NCBI GenBank assembly: GCA_037893225.1
Contig: JAZGUH010000273.1
Location: 62,001-126,000 of the forward strand
Length of the DNA stretch: 64,000 bases
Source: Hippasteria phrygiana
Lineage: Eukaryota; Echinodermata; Asteroidea; Valvatida; Goniasteridae
Direction: 5' to 3'
The position numbers were made by a program, and so were the translations under genes. Shown one piece after another: positions 53,296-64,000 of the stretch. Under the pieces are notes generated by a model. That model was not told the DNA's origin and did not search any database. It saw only the letters and a list, made by a program, of their open reading frames with translations. How positions within the stretch are numbered: position 1 is the first letter of the stretch; every line of letters starts with the position of its first letter.

Positions 53296-56084
53296 AGATG
53301 ACGAATGAGATAGTTGCTGAATGTCGCTATATCAGTTTCTCAAGAGGCGGGGGAGATTCATAATTTGTATCAAGGGGTGTCATGCCCGACTGATTTGTAA
53401 AATTGTATTTATTCAACCAAATATGGAAAAGAACGGAGATGGGGACTTCGAATAGGTTTCGAATCCTACCACTCTGGATCCGTCCCTAGGAATATATCGG
53501 TGGTCCTCAAATAATATGAGGAAAAAATCTTCTAACGTGGTTTATTTCAACGACAAACCCATTTCTTTATTTTGGCGTCTGCAACCCTCTGAAAAAGGCT
53601 CTTTTTATTCTATGTTGTTTTGGCGCATAAAATATACGCCCGAATTATTGTCGGATCGCAAATAATTCGACACTTGTAGGCCCTAAAAGAAATTCCACAA
53701 AAATTATATTTCGTGGTAAAACTCGAAAAATGCAAGGTTTCAGAAAGACAAAGGCAAACGAAAGTCATTCGTTTTGCTTCCAAAAAGCACTGTCCTGCAG
53801 GGATCTGACTACACCAGGAATACTACACCAGCATCCACGCCAGCCTAGCTACACCAGATAAGACCACGCAGCGCGCTGCATGGCAATTTTGTACCGTCAA
53901 ACAAGAGTAAAAATCCTCAAAAATAGCCTTCATTTGGACATTTTCTGCAAGGAAATCATAGGCGAAGTAAAAAAAAAGATGTTTAGCGTCCCCGCCCGCT
54001 TCCTTTTTGGGGGCCGCCTCATTTTTTTTACCAGTGGAAAATGAGGTGGAAAAAAACACCAAATATCAACCGATCTATCGGAAAATAAAATACAAGCTTA
54101 CTAAAGCTAAAACCACTGTAAACATGTTCAATTATGTTGTCCAACATGTCTCTTTCGATTTTGTGTCTTAGCACAGTTGAAAAACTTTCGGTTGTCAGAC
54201 ATTTTAAAAAGAATGGCGGCCATCTTGAAACAAATATAAAAGGCCCCTTCTCCTTTTTTTTAAAACCCGGACGCTAAACATGTTCTTTTGTTTACTTATA
54301 GGTTATATAAGATGAAAACGCCAAGAAACCTACACGATGACAGAGAGGTGCAGCAAATCTCAAAATAACTTTTCAGGAATCAGCCCCAGCACTATATAGG
54401 CCGAATGCAATATTATATCTCTGGCTTATAGTCCAGCGCAGATGCATTATTATTCCCAGCACCCATCAACGATAATTAAATGAAATGAATGACTGCGTCT
54501 CTGACTGGAAAGAGACCGTTACGCGGTGTGCGTCTTTTTGTTAGTCCTTAACACCGTAACGCCGTGGGAGCCGTAGAAAATCATCCCACGATAAGGACAA
54601 ATAAAAACCCATTGTGGATCTTACCTTTCAATGTTTGAGGTTAGCATCACAATACAGACAGAACAGTGTCAGAAATTTAGAAAGGTAGGCAAGTTGCTTC
54701 CTTTTCATCACTGGTGGTACGTACGTAGTATCCGTTTAGACATCCATACATCACAGAATTGCCGAACTGAGCTGCATGCCCTTTGTCAGCTTTGTATAAC
54801 TAAAACGGCCTTGACCGTTCCAATATCCAGCTGCAAGTTCTTGAGTTGGTTTAATCATGAAGGAAGAAAACAGTGCGGTATGTCCTTGCTCTACGGTCTT
54901 ACCATGTGTATGTGTACACAGCGCATAAGCCGTGCTTTCCGTCCTTAATTGTCAGATCTTCCTTTCAAACGAATCACTACTTATAATAGGTAAATCCCTT
55001 CGGCGTATTGCTCCATACAAGAAACAGATCTATGTTATGTTCAATTATATGGCTTCGAAATCCAATACTGAGAGTGAGAGAGCAATTCAGATTCGTACAA
55101 CATCCAACGGCAGCGCCAGTAACATCCGGAGGAGTGACACTTATCATAATTGATGTTTACGTCAGTATTTTAATGCAGAGGTCATACGGCGTCACTGCTA
55201 GTAGGGCCTACTGGCGTGAACAATGTTTGTGCATGCGCGCACGCGAATTTTTTTCCGTAGGCTGGTGAAGCAATTTCATGAATAACTCAGTGGTTGTATT
55301 GATCACTACACAGTTAGCACTTGGGTTCTCGGTCTCTTTTTTCCCTACCAAAGCTAAAGAAAAAATAGGTACACGTGGATTCGAACTATAGGCACCTTTT
55401 GATCCATAGCCCATCCCACTATCCACTATAGACTAGTCGTAGCAGCTCGACAACAGCCGTTCTTTAAAATGATTGAATGTAACTACTTGACTAAATAATA
55501 ACAATGCTGTGACGTTCTGTTCTATTATAATGAATAAACATAACTTTCTCATCAAAACTACTGAATTATTCATGATTATTTCTTCAACTGCCTGCTAAAA
55601 GAATGCGCTGCGCGCACGTATTGTATGTTGGTAAAATGTACATGGTGGCTGTCACACGTATAATGCATTAAATATTTTACCCATTGATCTCCATACAACG
55701 CATCGTGTTTGTACCCGTAGATCTGGTGCGCGGCTAGCCTTGAATTAAGGCTGTGAGCGCTTTCTTGACCTGCGTGTCCCCGCCCGGGCCATAGCGCCAG
55801 TGCAGCAATTAAGCTAGTCTTGGTTCCAAGACGTCCTGTGCGGTGCGACGTATAGCGCGCACGGTCGGCCGACAGCGCCCTCTCGCTACACACACACGCC
55901 ACGGCCAAATCGCGTACTCTTACGTTTTACAGTCTGTGGTTCTTATCCGCATACACTTTGTAGCTCAGTCTGTGGTTTATGCATGTGCTGTATTAGACTG
56001 GATTCGAATTTAGTGCTGTATTCCGATTTAGGACAGTGTACCAGTCTAGAGCCGATCGAGTTGCACATACGTGCACGTATAAAC
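53296..56084. other. Spacer with a possible tRNA-like fragment and a MITE edge
   Basis: No coding region could be supported. On the minus strand around 55,440-55,365 a TAGTTCGAATCCACG word with upstream TAGTGGATAGTGGG resembles a Pol III B box and a weak A box. At 55,816-55,885 the AGTCTTGGTTCCAAGACGTC...GCGCCCTCTCG edge of the MITE-like family appears. Weak inverse words GATGTTTAGCGTCC and GGACGCTAAACATG lie at 53,980 and 54,277. Confidence 0.4.
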
Positions 56085-56129
56085 CTACTCCTAGAACTAT
56101 GATGAGGTTCCTCGTAGTTCTAGGAGTAG
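56085..56129. other. 45-bp hairpin
   Basis: CTACTCCTAGAACTA pairs exactly with TAGTTCTAGGAGTAG over 15 bp, then GAGG with CCTC beyond a small asymmetric bulge, leaving a 2-nt tip. It could be a small fold-back remnant or an RNA hairpin. Confidence 0.75.
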
Positions 56130-56309
56130 TATAAACCCACTTTTAATAAAACTTTAAAGCGTTTTTAATTAAATTACAGCCTGGCTGAAGAAAAAGTGAG
56201 TTGTTGAAAGGTATTTGTTGTTGTATTTGATTTTTGTCTGGACCTACTTAAACGTTACAATGCAATGATCTAGGCCTAGGCCTTGGTGGAGTCGTCTGTG
56301 CAGCTGACG

Positions 56310-56925
56310 TGGCGCACTTTTACCATACAGTGATACACCACCACCAACCATGTCGACGTTTTTCTCAACTTTTGTCAGATGGTTTTGACAAACGTCTACT
56401 GTAAGTTGATGAACTTCAAATTCATTCAGTTGATTATTGGTACTCTTACCTTAATAATACTTGCTTTACGAATCATGTGAGGTTTTTTAGACTCTTGAAA
56501 TTAGTCCGAAAGTCAAAAATGTGGTGTCCGGAAATTGGGCACAGTATTGGGCAGAGGGTAACTTGGCACACTTGAAAAGATTTCAATAAATCCTAAAATT
56601 TTAACACGACTGTTTTACAAGTTAAAAATTTATGATCAGTCATCATTATCTCCATTCACAAACCCAACTTCATGTTTGTCAGAAAATTATTTCCTGACGT
56701 TTTGGCACATTTCAGAAGGGTTCACTGCATGCTTAAAAATTAAATCGGGAAATCGTGTTGAAATGACATTTTTCTCTTAACTTCGAAACTGGTCAGTATG
56801 CTAAAGATTTATAGACATAGATATTTTAAACTCGCCAGAGTTTAAATTTCTGTGTAATTTGGGGCAAAACTATTACTCGGGCATGATGCAAAGGGAAACA
56901 TTCAAAGTGTGCCACGTTAGACGAT
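56310..56925. mobile_element. TIR element with ACGTGGCGCACTTT ends, about 615 bp
   Basis: The left end CTGACGTGGCGCACTTTTAC and right end TTCAAAGTGTGCCACGTTAG are inverse over about 15 bp with one mismatch. Partial relatives: 40,110-40,350 (right part) and 63,665-64,000 (left part, continuing past the window end). Shared interior words include TATTGGTACT(C/A)TTACCTTAATAA. Superfamily unknown. Confidence 0.65.
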
Positions 56926-57670
56926 GTGCCATGTTACCTGGTTATTTTTTTAACTTCTGACTTTTTACTGTCAGCATTACAGCCCTACTCCAACGGCACC
57001 CCTACACGCCAAGTTTTTCAACCTGTCGACTTTGATTTCAAATATCTCCCTAAATTCTTATCGCTGAACACTTATATTAAGTCATTTTTTCTCTTCATTA
57101 AGTTACATGTCTAAAAAATTACGACTCGTATGAGTCGAGTCCAGGTCACTGGCTTGAGTCAACAACACTGGCAATGGCATGCATGGATAATGATGATTTT
57201 CAGAACGTTCCAATCATTCGTGGCATGCTCTACAGCAGACAAACAACTTCAAACTGAAATTTTTGGAGACTTTCATATCTCACCTCCACCTTAGACCTTC
57301 TGTACAAAGTAAATGGGCATGATAGAAAAGGTCAAAGTGGCGTAGCCAGAGGGGGTAACTTCCCCCCCCCCCCTCCGATGGAGCTTTTAAAAAATATAAG
57401 GGACAGATGCCATGTCATCTGCAATGTGTGAACTTGATGTGTTCAGTTTGATCATATTTGTAAAGGCTCTTGAAAGCACCGCCAATTCAAAACTGGAAAC
57501 CAACACCCCCCCTTCCAAAAACCCCCAAAACAATTGGCACATTTCTTATGATTTTTTGAATAGTTGGTCCTAACAATTCTCACGTAACACCTTGAAGATG
57601 GCCATGCCCCACTTTTCCCCCTCCCAACACGTGTAAAAACATTTATCTCTTTTCATAAATTTGTCCACAG

Positions 57671-57893
57671 ATTTACAATCGTGAAATGGATGAGGTGTCT
57701 GAACAATCATGATTGGATCAAGACATCAACACAGTCGACATGGTGCCAGACGAAAAGCTCCTCCCATGTCAGTGATGTAAGGCTGTTGAGGTCTCGACTG
57801 CCACGATGGGTGAAAGTCTTCTTGCTACTGAAAACATCAGGATCTTTGTAGTTGGCAGTCATGGACGCTATCAAGAAACAGTTTCAGCTGTCA
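57671..57893 (+). pseudogene. Weak exon candidate
   Basis: Flanked by a possible 3' splice site (TTGTCCACAG) and 5' splice site (GTCAAG|GTATTG). The frame NIRIFVVGSHGRYQETVSAVK near its end looks protein-like, but stops occur upstream in that frame. No family recognised. It might join the exon candidate at 58,781. Confidence 0.25.
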
Positions 57894-58780
57894 AGGTATT
57901 GCACTAGGCAAATATTTATTTTAAATTCTGGACATGGTGCTAGCCACTTAAAATGGTAAAGATAACCGATAAATGTGTAACATTGTTCTTTCCAAATGGC
58001 ATTGCTATACAAACGTGGTCAACACTATTAATCAATGCTGTCAAGAAAGAAAGTTAGGAATGTTCCAAGTCTGGTGGCTTGGAAGAGGGGTGTATCCCCC
58101 CCCCCCCCCATATCCGCTTAACTGCAAAGATTGTTTTGTTTTTATCCTGATCAATATTAGTTCCTCCAGCGTACCATTTAAGAAAACTGACCTAAACCCC
58201 CCCCCCCCCCCCCCTCTCCTGAAAAAGCCTCCAGGGAGCCATGTTGCAGAATTGGCACACTTTACTTGATGGTGATTTTCAAACCTTCCCATTGTTGCCA
58301 CCCAAATTGCCTATGAAAGTCTCCACATGTATAATAGGTATGTTACGAATCAGAATAAGGTAAACATAGTTTTACATTTGTTTATGTTTAAGGCCCTATT
58401 GAGGCAAATTGTTTGATTTGCAAGGTCTGCAGTCATGACCGACAGCTTGACAGGCAATGTGGGTGGAAAGGAGTAGAAGGTTTTTTTTCACTAGGGGTTA
58501 ACAAAATAATCAAAATCTTAAAAGTACTGTATTCCTTATCAGGGTTTTAATCCAGGGTTTAAAAACAGGGTGTCCACATGGCACATTAGCTGTGTATGAA
58601 AATAGCGTTTCAAATTTGTAATACTTTTACATGTAAATGACAAATAAAACAGCCTGCCCGAATGATAAAAAAAAACTAAAAATAAAGTGCCCACCCTGTG
58701 GACCACCCTCCCACCCAGCTAAGGAAAAATGGTTGCTCAGTAACCAGATGTTATTCAAAAATCGTGTTTTGTCTTACAGG

Positions 58781-58871
58781 AATTCAGCCAGTGTCGTGTG
58801 TCGGGATGAAGAACTGGTAGACATAAATGACTCTATGCTACTACTGACACGGGAATCTCCAAGCATTGGAC
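58781..58871 (+). pseudogene. Weak exon candidate cut by the large palindrome
   Basis: After GTGTTTTGTCTTACAG the frame NSASVVCRDEELVDINDSML LLTRESPSI is open until the palindrome begins at 58,872. The acceptor is good, but the protein is not recognised. If real, the gene was interrupted by the 2.6-kb insertion. Confidence 0.3.
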
Positions 58872-58913
58872 TATGGCATGTCAAACGTTGCAATATTCGA
58901 TAATCTAGGTATT

Positions 58914-59260
58914 TGTATGCGATATTCAAATATATATGTGCGATGTTTGTCATTATGTGCGATATTCAAATATATATGTGCGATGTTCCAATTTATTTGT
59001 GCGATGTTCCAATTTATATGTGCGATGTTCAAATATATATGCGATGTTTTGTCATATATGTGCGATGTTTGTCATTATATATGCGATGTTCAAATGTATG
59101 TGTGCGATGTTTGTTATTATATGTACGATGTTCAAATATATATGCGATGTTTGTCATATATGTGCAATGTTCAAATATATATGTGCGATGTTCAAATTTA
59201 TATGTGCGATGTTTGTCATTTATGTTCGATGTTCAAAAAATATGTGCGATGTTTTTAAAT
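58914..59260. repeat. Left-arm tandem repeat GTGCGATGTTCAAATATATA (about 15 units)
   Basis: Units of 18-25 bp alternate GTGCGATGTTCAAATATATAT with GTGCGATGTTTGTCATATAT. ORFs through it give Cys/Asp/Val repeats in every frame and are artefacts. The inverse array is at 61,168-61,425. Confidence 0.85.
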
Positions 59261-59861
59261 TTATATTCGAAAACGGAATTGTGGGATATAGTATGGTTTC
59301 CAGACCGAAATAGTATGAATATTCCTAATAAGTTACATCAGGGACCAGACTACTTAGGACGGTCTATCTGTTGCATTGACCTGGCTGAAGCTAGCCCGCG
59401 ATTCAGCCCGCGATTCGCAATAGGGCCCGCGGTTCGCCCGATCAGAGCAGCCGCATATTAAAAACTAGAATCCATTCGACAAAAGGAGTTTTAAAAAAAT
59501 GAAATCGCTGGATTCAGGCAACGAATTTTTGAGAAATTTTAAGAAATTACATACCAATTTTTGCATGAAATTTCAGAATAGGTATGAGCAAAGCTAAACA
59601 TATTATACTTAACATTGTTTTATGGGTCTTTTTATGAAATAATTAGTTGTTCTGCGAGGGCCCATTTCAAAGGGTTCTCTACATTAATTCCTTTCGGCTC
59701 AGCACAATAGCTTCTCTTTGAAAGAAAGTGTGCCACACATGTTTTTAAAAATTTATATTTTTCTTTCATATTTATAATTACCACCTTCCCGGGCACACTT
59801 AATTTCAGCAAGGGCCTATTCCAAGAATGGCTTCTGTTCCAATTAGCCGCTTAAAGACGGA

Positions 59862-60085
59862 CCATTTTCAAGAATATTTGGAAATGCGGTAGGCCTATTC
59901 GGAGTTTCATGTGAAATGCCGTCTTTGAGAGAAAGTACCCGGGAAGGTGGGAATTATGAATATGAATGAAAAATAAGAATTTTTCAAAATGTGTGTGGTA
60001 CACTTTCTTTCAAAGACGGCACATTTCACACGAAACTCCGAACACCGCATTTCCAGATATTCATGAAAATGATCCGTCTTTAAAG
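59862..60085. mobile_element. Small fold-back nested in the palindrome centre
   Basis: AAAGACGGACCATTTTCAAG...GAAATGCCGTCTTT and the inverse arm AAAGACGGCACATTTCACAC...GATCCGTCTTT, about 75 bp each, separated by about 75 bp. It probably inserted after the large palindrome formed, since only the left side holds it. Confidence 0.7.
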
Positions 60086-60254
60086 GCAGTGTATATGATT
60101 GGTCATTGTTGCAATTTTCAGAAATAGGCGGATTTGGGGGTTAGTATGTTATAGGAAATATCATTCCACTGACCTGTTTAAAGTTTTGCGTTGTTAGATG
60201 GCGAAAAAACGAGTGAAAAACGGCGCTCGTTTTCAACCGTCGGGCGGATAATAT

Positions 60255-60358
60255 CCTTTAGTCAAGGCGCGCGTGGCTATCTGGGCCCGGATATGCCAAG
60301 GCACCATCATGTCCTAGGTGCCCCACTTGTCCAGGTAGCCACTCGCGTCTTGACTAAC
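60255..60358. other. Hairpin in the palindrome centre
   Basis: TAGTCAAGGCGCGCGTGGCTATCTGG and CCAGGTAGCCACTCGCGTCTTGACTA are inverse with few mismatches around a ~55-nt centre. No function is visible. Confidence 0.6.
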
Positions 60359-61167
60359 GGCTACAGGGCAGTTCTCCAACGATTTCAAGCTGGAAATCGT
60401 TAGAAGACGATATCAATTTCCACTTTTCTTAACAACGACAGCACATCTGGTGCCATAATTTCACAGGATGATTGAGACTATTATTAACTTACAGTCTACA
60501 AAGGTATTTTGTAATAATTCATTAAAACAAATTGGAGAATTACCAATCGTGTACACTTTTTTTAAGCGGCTAATTGGAACAGAAGCCATTCTTGGAATAG
60601 GCCCTTGCTGAAATTAAGTGTGCCCGGGAAGGTGGTAATTATGAATATGAAAGAAAAATATGAATTTTTGTAAACATGTGCGGTACACTTTCTTTCAAAC
60701 AGAAGCTATATTGTGCTGATCTGAGCCGAAAGGAATTGAGAACCCTTTGAAATGGGCCTTCGCGGAAGGACTAATTAATTCATTAAAAAAGACACATAAA
60801 ACGATGTTAAGTATAATATGTACAGCTTTGCTCATACCTATTTTAAAATTTCATGCAAAATTGGTATGTAATTTCTTGACATTTTCTAAAAATTCGTTGC
60901 CTGAATCCAGCGATTTCATTAAGAAAAAACTCCTTTTGTCGAATGGATTCTAGTTTTCAATATGCGGCTGCTTTGATCGGGCGAATCGCGGGCCCTATTG
61001 CGAATCGCGGGCTGAATCGCGGGCTAACTTCAGCCAGCAGGTCATGCAACAGATAGACCGTCCTAAGTAGTCTGGTCCCTGATGTAACTTATTAGGAATA
61101 TTCATACTATTTCGGTCTGGAAACCATACTATATCCCACAATTCCGTTTTCGAATATAAATTGAAAA

Positions 61168-61425
61168 ACATCGCACATATTATTTGAACATCGAACATAT
61201 ATGACAAACATCGCACATATAAATTTGAACATCGCACATATAAATTTGAACATCGCACATATAAATATGAACATTGCACATATATGACAAACATCGCATA
61301 TATATTTGAACATCGCACATATAAATTGGAACATCGCACATATAATGACAAACATCGCACATTTAAATTTGAACATCGCACATAATGACAAACATCGCAC
61401 ATATATATTTGAACATCGCACAAAA
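61168..61425. repeat. Right-arm tandem repeat, inverse of the left
   Basis: AACATCGCACATATAAATTTG and ACAAACATCGCACATATATG units, about 11. Unit number and order differ from the left arm, so the arms have diverged since they formed. Confidence 0.85.
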
Positions 61426-62301
61426 ATACGTAGATTATCGAATATTGCAACGTTTGACATGCCATATTGGGCCACCTAGCTAGAACAAGTTCGATCAAGG
61501 TGTCTACCGTTGGTCTATTTTGCCAGGTGCCCAGGATATATTTTGTGCATAGGTTACCAAGGAACACCGACTAGTGGTTGACAAATAGTTGCTGATCGAA
61601 CTTGTCCTTTGAAAGCTATGCATCTTTACCACCTACATGACGTTTTCAGTAGACACCGCATCCTCCACAAATGTCATGTGCACTTTATTTGGCCACGAGA
61701 CATGCTTCCTTGAGGATGGACCCTGTTCACAGCATCCGCTTTTACATAAATTGGGCCACTTAGGGGGCAAGAGAGTTGCATCATGGTTTCTGCGATATCG
61801 GAGTAAGTTGCGATATCGGATTAAGTTTTCTCTGGAGCACATGGCCCCCTCACTTGACTTGACTCATGAAACATTGTTGGATTTGATTTCAAGATGGTAG
61901 TTGGTCGGGCCATGGAGAAACCATGGTCAGGCTGTGTATGTACGGGCAGATCGATGTATATGGGGGTTTGGTCATCGCCAGGTCCCCTGAACTGATTGTG
62001 CAGCGCAGTGGATGAGAATGCTTCCCCGTACCAGAACACACTGTCCTTGACTCCCAATTACTGACTTAAGTAATCTCTATTTATACACAACCTATGGACA
62101 TTATATTTCCTGTGATATTATTTTACCAATCATTTATAAATGACTCTGCAAGTTTCACTCTCCCAATTGGTCGAGAGCATGTCACGTTGGTGTGTTTAAA
62201 GTGAATATGCATCATTTGCATTTGCTGTAATTTAAAAAAATGGATGGATTTGGGGGTGAGTATTAAACAGCGAATATTGTTACACTGACTTGTTTGACGT
62301 T

Positions 62302-62826
62302 TCGGCATATGATGCACGATATGGGGCAGAGGAAACCCCCCCCCCCCCCCCCCCTCTTTTGTGTTGGTCATTGTGTTCCGGGAATCTCAGGAATTCTTTT
62401 CAGATGTCTAGGGGGATGTGTTAGGTTAAGGTAACAATAGTCTGGAGAGTGTATAGGGTATAGGGACAAAAGGGGGGGGGGGGGGAGGGGTGGTACCCCT
62501 CTGCCCCATATCATGCTGGAAAAACTAAGAAAAACAATCATGTTCTTGTAGTCTGTTCCCTGTCCCACTTAAGATCATAAACGAAGCAATTTATCGATGT
62601 TTGGTAATTTTGAGGTCAGGTAATCTGTCTAGCTGGCTTGTACCCGTTTACTAGACCCAGCACGATATGGGGCAGAGGGTCCCTATACCCCATACACTCT
62701 CCAGACTATTGTTACCTAACACATCCCCCCTAGAGATTTGAAAAGAATTCCTGAGATTCCGGGAACACAATGACCAACACAAAACAGGGGCGTTCCCTTT
62801 GCCCCATATCGTGCATCATATGCCGT
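62302..62826. mobile_element. Fold-back element, about 525 bp
   Basis: The outer arms GGCATATGATGCACGATATG and inverse end at 62,302 and 62,826. Each arm includes CATTGTGTTCCGGGAATCTC AGGAATTCTTTTCA and GTAACAATAGTCTGGAGAGT, and each ends inside with a second CGATATGGGGCAGAG-type word. The loop is about 130 bp. The left arm has C-run and G-run expansions absent from the right. Confidence 0.78.
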
Positions 62827-63660
62827 TTACAGTTGTGTAATCGATGGCAACGAGAAAATGCGGACTAACTCAATATGATAAATTGGGAGTATTTCAAAAA
62901 GCCAGTTTTTTTTCGAATGCTGGTCGGCCGACCACCGTTGGGAAATCAATGCAAAATACAACTTTTCTTGAAAATGTCAGCACACCAGGTGCCATGATTT
63001 ATAGGATGCTTTAGACTGTTATTCACTAACAGTCCAGTACGGTATTTCGTTATAATTTGGTAATTTTGTTTTCATGTATTCAAGTTATAAAAAACCTATT
63101 GCATGAGTAACACAATTTGTCTCCATTTTTAGAAGTCCTAAATATGTTGCTAACAAAAAGTTACAGAGTGATGTTCAAGTTTACAAACAATGAAAAGGTT
63201 TATCAAAGTATTTTTGTATACGTCTGTTTTGGACACAGGTGTTTTATAATAAAAAAGCACAAACTATGAAAACAAATCTGTTTACATGAATGTTGCTTAT
63301 TGTGCGTTACTTTTTCTATATTGTAAGCATTATTGGAAAAATAAAAGCAATACACCAACAAATGAATGACGAGTACTTAGTCTGCTTACTTCTCAATCAA
63401 AGTCATTGCTCTTAAATCTTCGTGTAGCCATGGTCATTGGCGTTTAGGGGATATGTTGGACACCACAGCAGGTCGCTATTTGACTTGGGTAAACCTTTTG
63501 CATTATTTAAAGGTTTTACCCAAATCAGCGGCCTCCTATTGTGTACGCATTGTAATTGACAACAAATATTGCCACACCACCAGACACCCTTTACTAAATT
63601 TATTTAGTCACTGCAAAATTGAATAGTAATGAGCTGGTCAGTTTGTGGTGACTTGGGCGG
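62827..63660. other. Spacer with hairpin at 63,480-63,526
   Basis: GATTTGGGTAAAACC-type inverse text: GACTTGGGTAAACCTTTTGC and AAAGGTTTTACCCAAATC pair around a short AT centre. Otherwise AT-rich without recognised genes. Confidence 0.5.
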
Positions 63661-63664
63661 TTTT

Positions 63665-64000
63665 ATGGAGTCCTCTAAAGTGGCGCACTTCGGCGTTTCC
63701 CCTAATTTCGTCAGATAGTTTTAACAAACTTCTTGTTTGGTCAAACTCATCCAGTTGAATATTGGTACTATTACCTTAATAAAACTTGCTTCGTGAATCA
63801 TTTAACTTTTTAATTTCTTGATATTTTGTTCATAAGTCAATAATATGGTGCCGGCGGTTGTCTGACGTGGCGGCCTTGAATAAACTTCAATCAATTTCAA
63901 ATTTTAGAGTTGACCAACTATGATTAATCATTACCTCCGTTCATATACCCAACTTCGTGTCCTATTTGAAATGGTTCACCGCGCATTTAAAATTATAAAT
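63665..64000. repeat. Left part of the GTGGCGCAC-ended element, running off the window
   Basis: AAGTGGCGCACTTCGGCGTT, then TCGTCAGATAGTTTTAACAA, ATATTGGTACTATTACCTTA ATAAAACTTGCTT and CATTACCTCCGTTCATATAC match 56,320-56,660 in order with moderate divergence. Confidence 0.65.

Larger units (their letters stand above)
58872..61466. mobile_element. 2.6-kb near-palindromic (fold-back) element
   Basis: The ends TATGGCATGTCAAACGTTGC and the exact inverse delimit it. The left arm 58,872-59,865 and right arm 60,565-61,466 are inverse along their length with scattered substitutions and indels. Each arm has a ~21-24-bp tandem array (GTGCGATGTTCAAATATATA type), then CCCGCGATTCGC-rich text, then about 450 bp ending TAAGCGGCTAATTGGAACAG. 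The centre contains two smaller hairpins. The flanks TTGGAC and TTGGGC may be a decayed 6-bp target duplication. No ORF resembling a transposase is present. Confidence 0.8.

Noticed and set aside
58866..59461. Cys/Asp/Val-rich repeat ORFs, possible secreted cysteine-rich protein
   Set aside because: Produced by the GTGCGATGTTCAAATATATA tandem repeat and present in all three frames; the inverse copy at 61,000-61,570 behaves the same.

Overview
The window looks like nuclear DNA of a marine invertebrate animal. Genes are intron-containing, intergenic space is AT-rich with many ACATGTAC words and poly-C/poly-G tracts, and transposable elements dominate. An LTR element with the Gmr1-type gene order (integrase before reverse transcriptase), first described in deuterostomes, makes an echinoderm, hemichordate or cephalochordate source plausible. 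This is inference, not proof.

Layout. 1-15,733: a decayed Gmr1-like Ty3/Gypsy retrotransposon (LTR, primer site, gag, protease, integrase, start of RT). It is split by a non-LTR retrotransposon (about 790-3,490) and by a 9,038-bp CACTA-like DNA element (3,743-12,780) with ~700-bp terminal inverted repeats and an internal ~185-bp tandem array. 15,734-17,700: a fold-back element with a tRNA-like core, then two minisatellites (48 bp and 17 bp). 18,590-19,395: Merlin transposase relic. 19,874-22,474: a two-exon integrase-like (DDE) gene whose intron holds two MITEs. 22,541-23,410: second copy of the tRNA-like fold-back. 24,136-24,748: two palindromic MITEs. 25,683-27,304: HECT-like (G2E3-type) gene, minus strand. 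30,132-33,150: a fold-back, a ~210-bp tandem array and a PHD-finger exon fragment. 35,500-39,060: two tRNA-Thr-like SINE copies around a single-exon F-box/WD40 gene (minus). 40,100-49,460: dispersed repeats around an L2/CR1-like LINE (minus) with an SGNH-esterase ORF1. 48,672-51,164: hAT remnant and an intron-containing Harbinger transposase. 51,304-51,537: a fold-back whose two arms carry histone-mRNA-like 3' stem-loops. 56,310-64,000: a TIR repeat family, two weak exon candidates, a 2.6-kb near-palindrome (58,872-61,466) and a 0.5-kb fold-back.

How it fits together: no operon or pathway is present. The best host gene candidates are the HECT-like and F-box/WD40 genes, and both carry single-base frameshifts. 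The transposase genes also carry isolated frameshifts or stops, so these are either pseudogenes or the consensus has residual indel errors. The outstanding theme is inverted-repeat DNA: at least ten fold-backs from 45 bp to 2.6 kb, three of them linked to RNA-gene-like signals (two tRNA-like families and the histone-type stem-loop).
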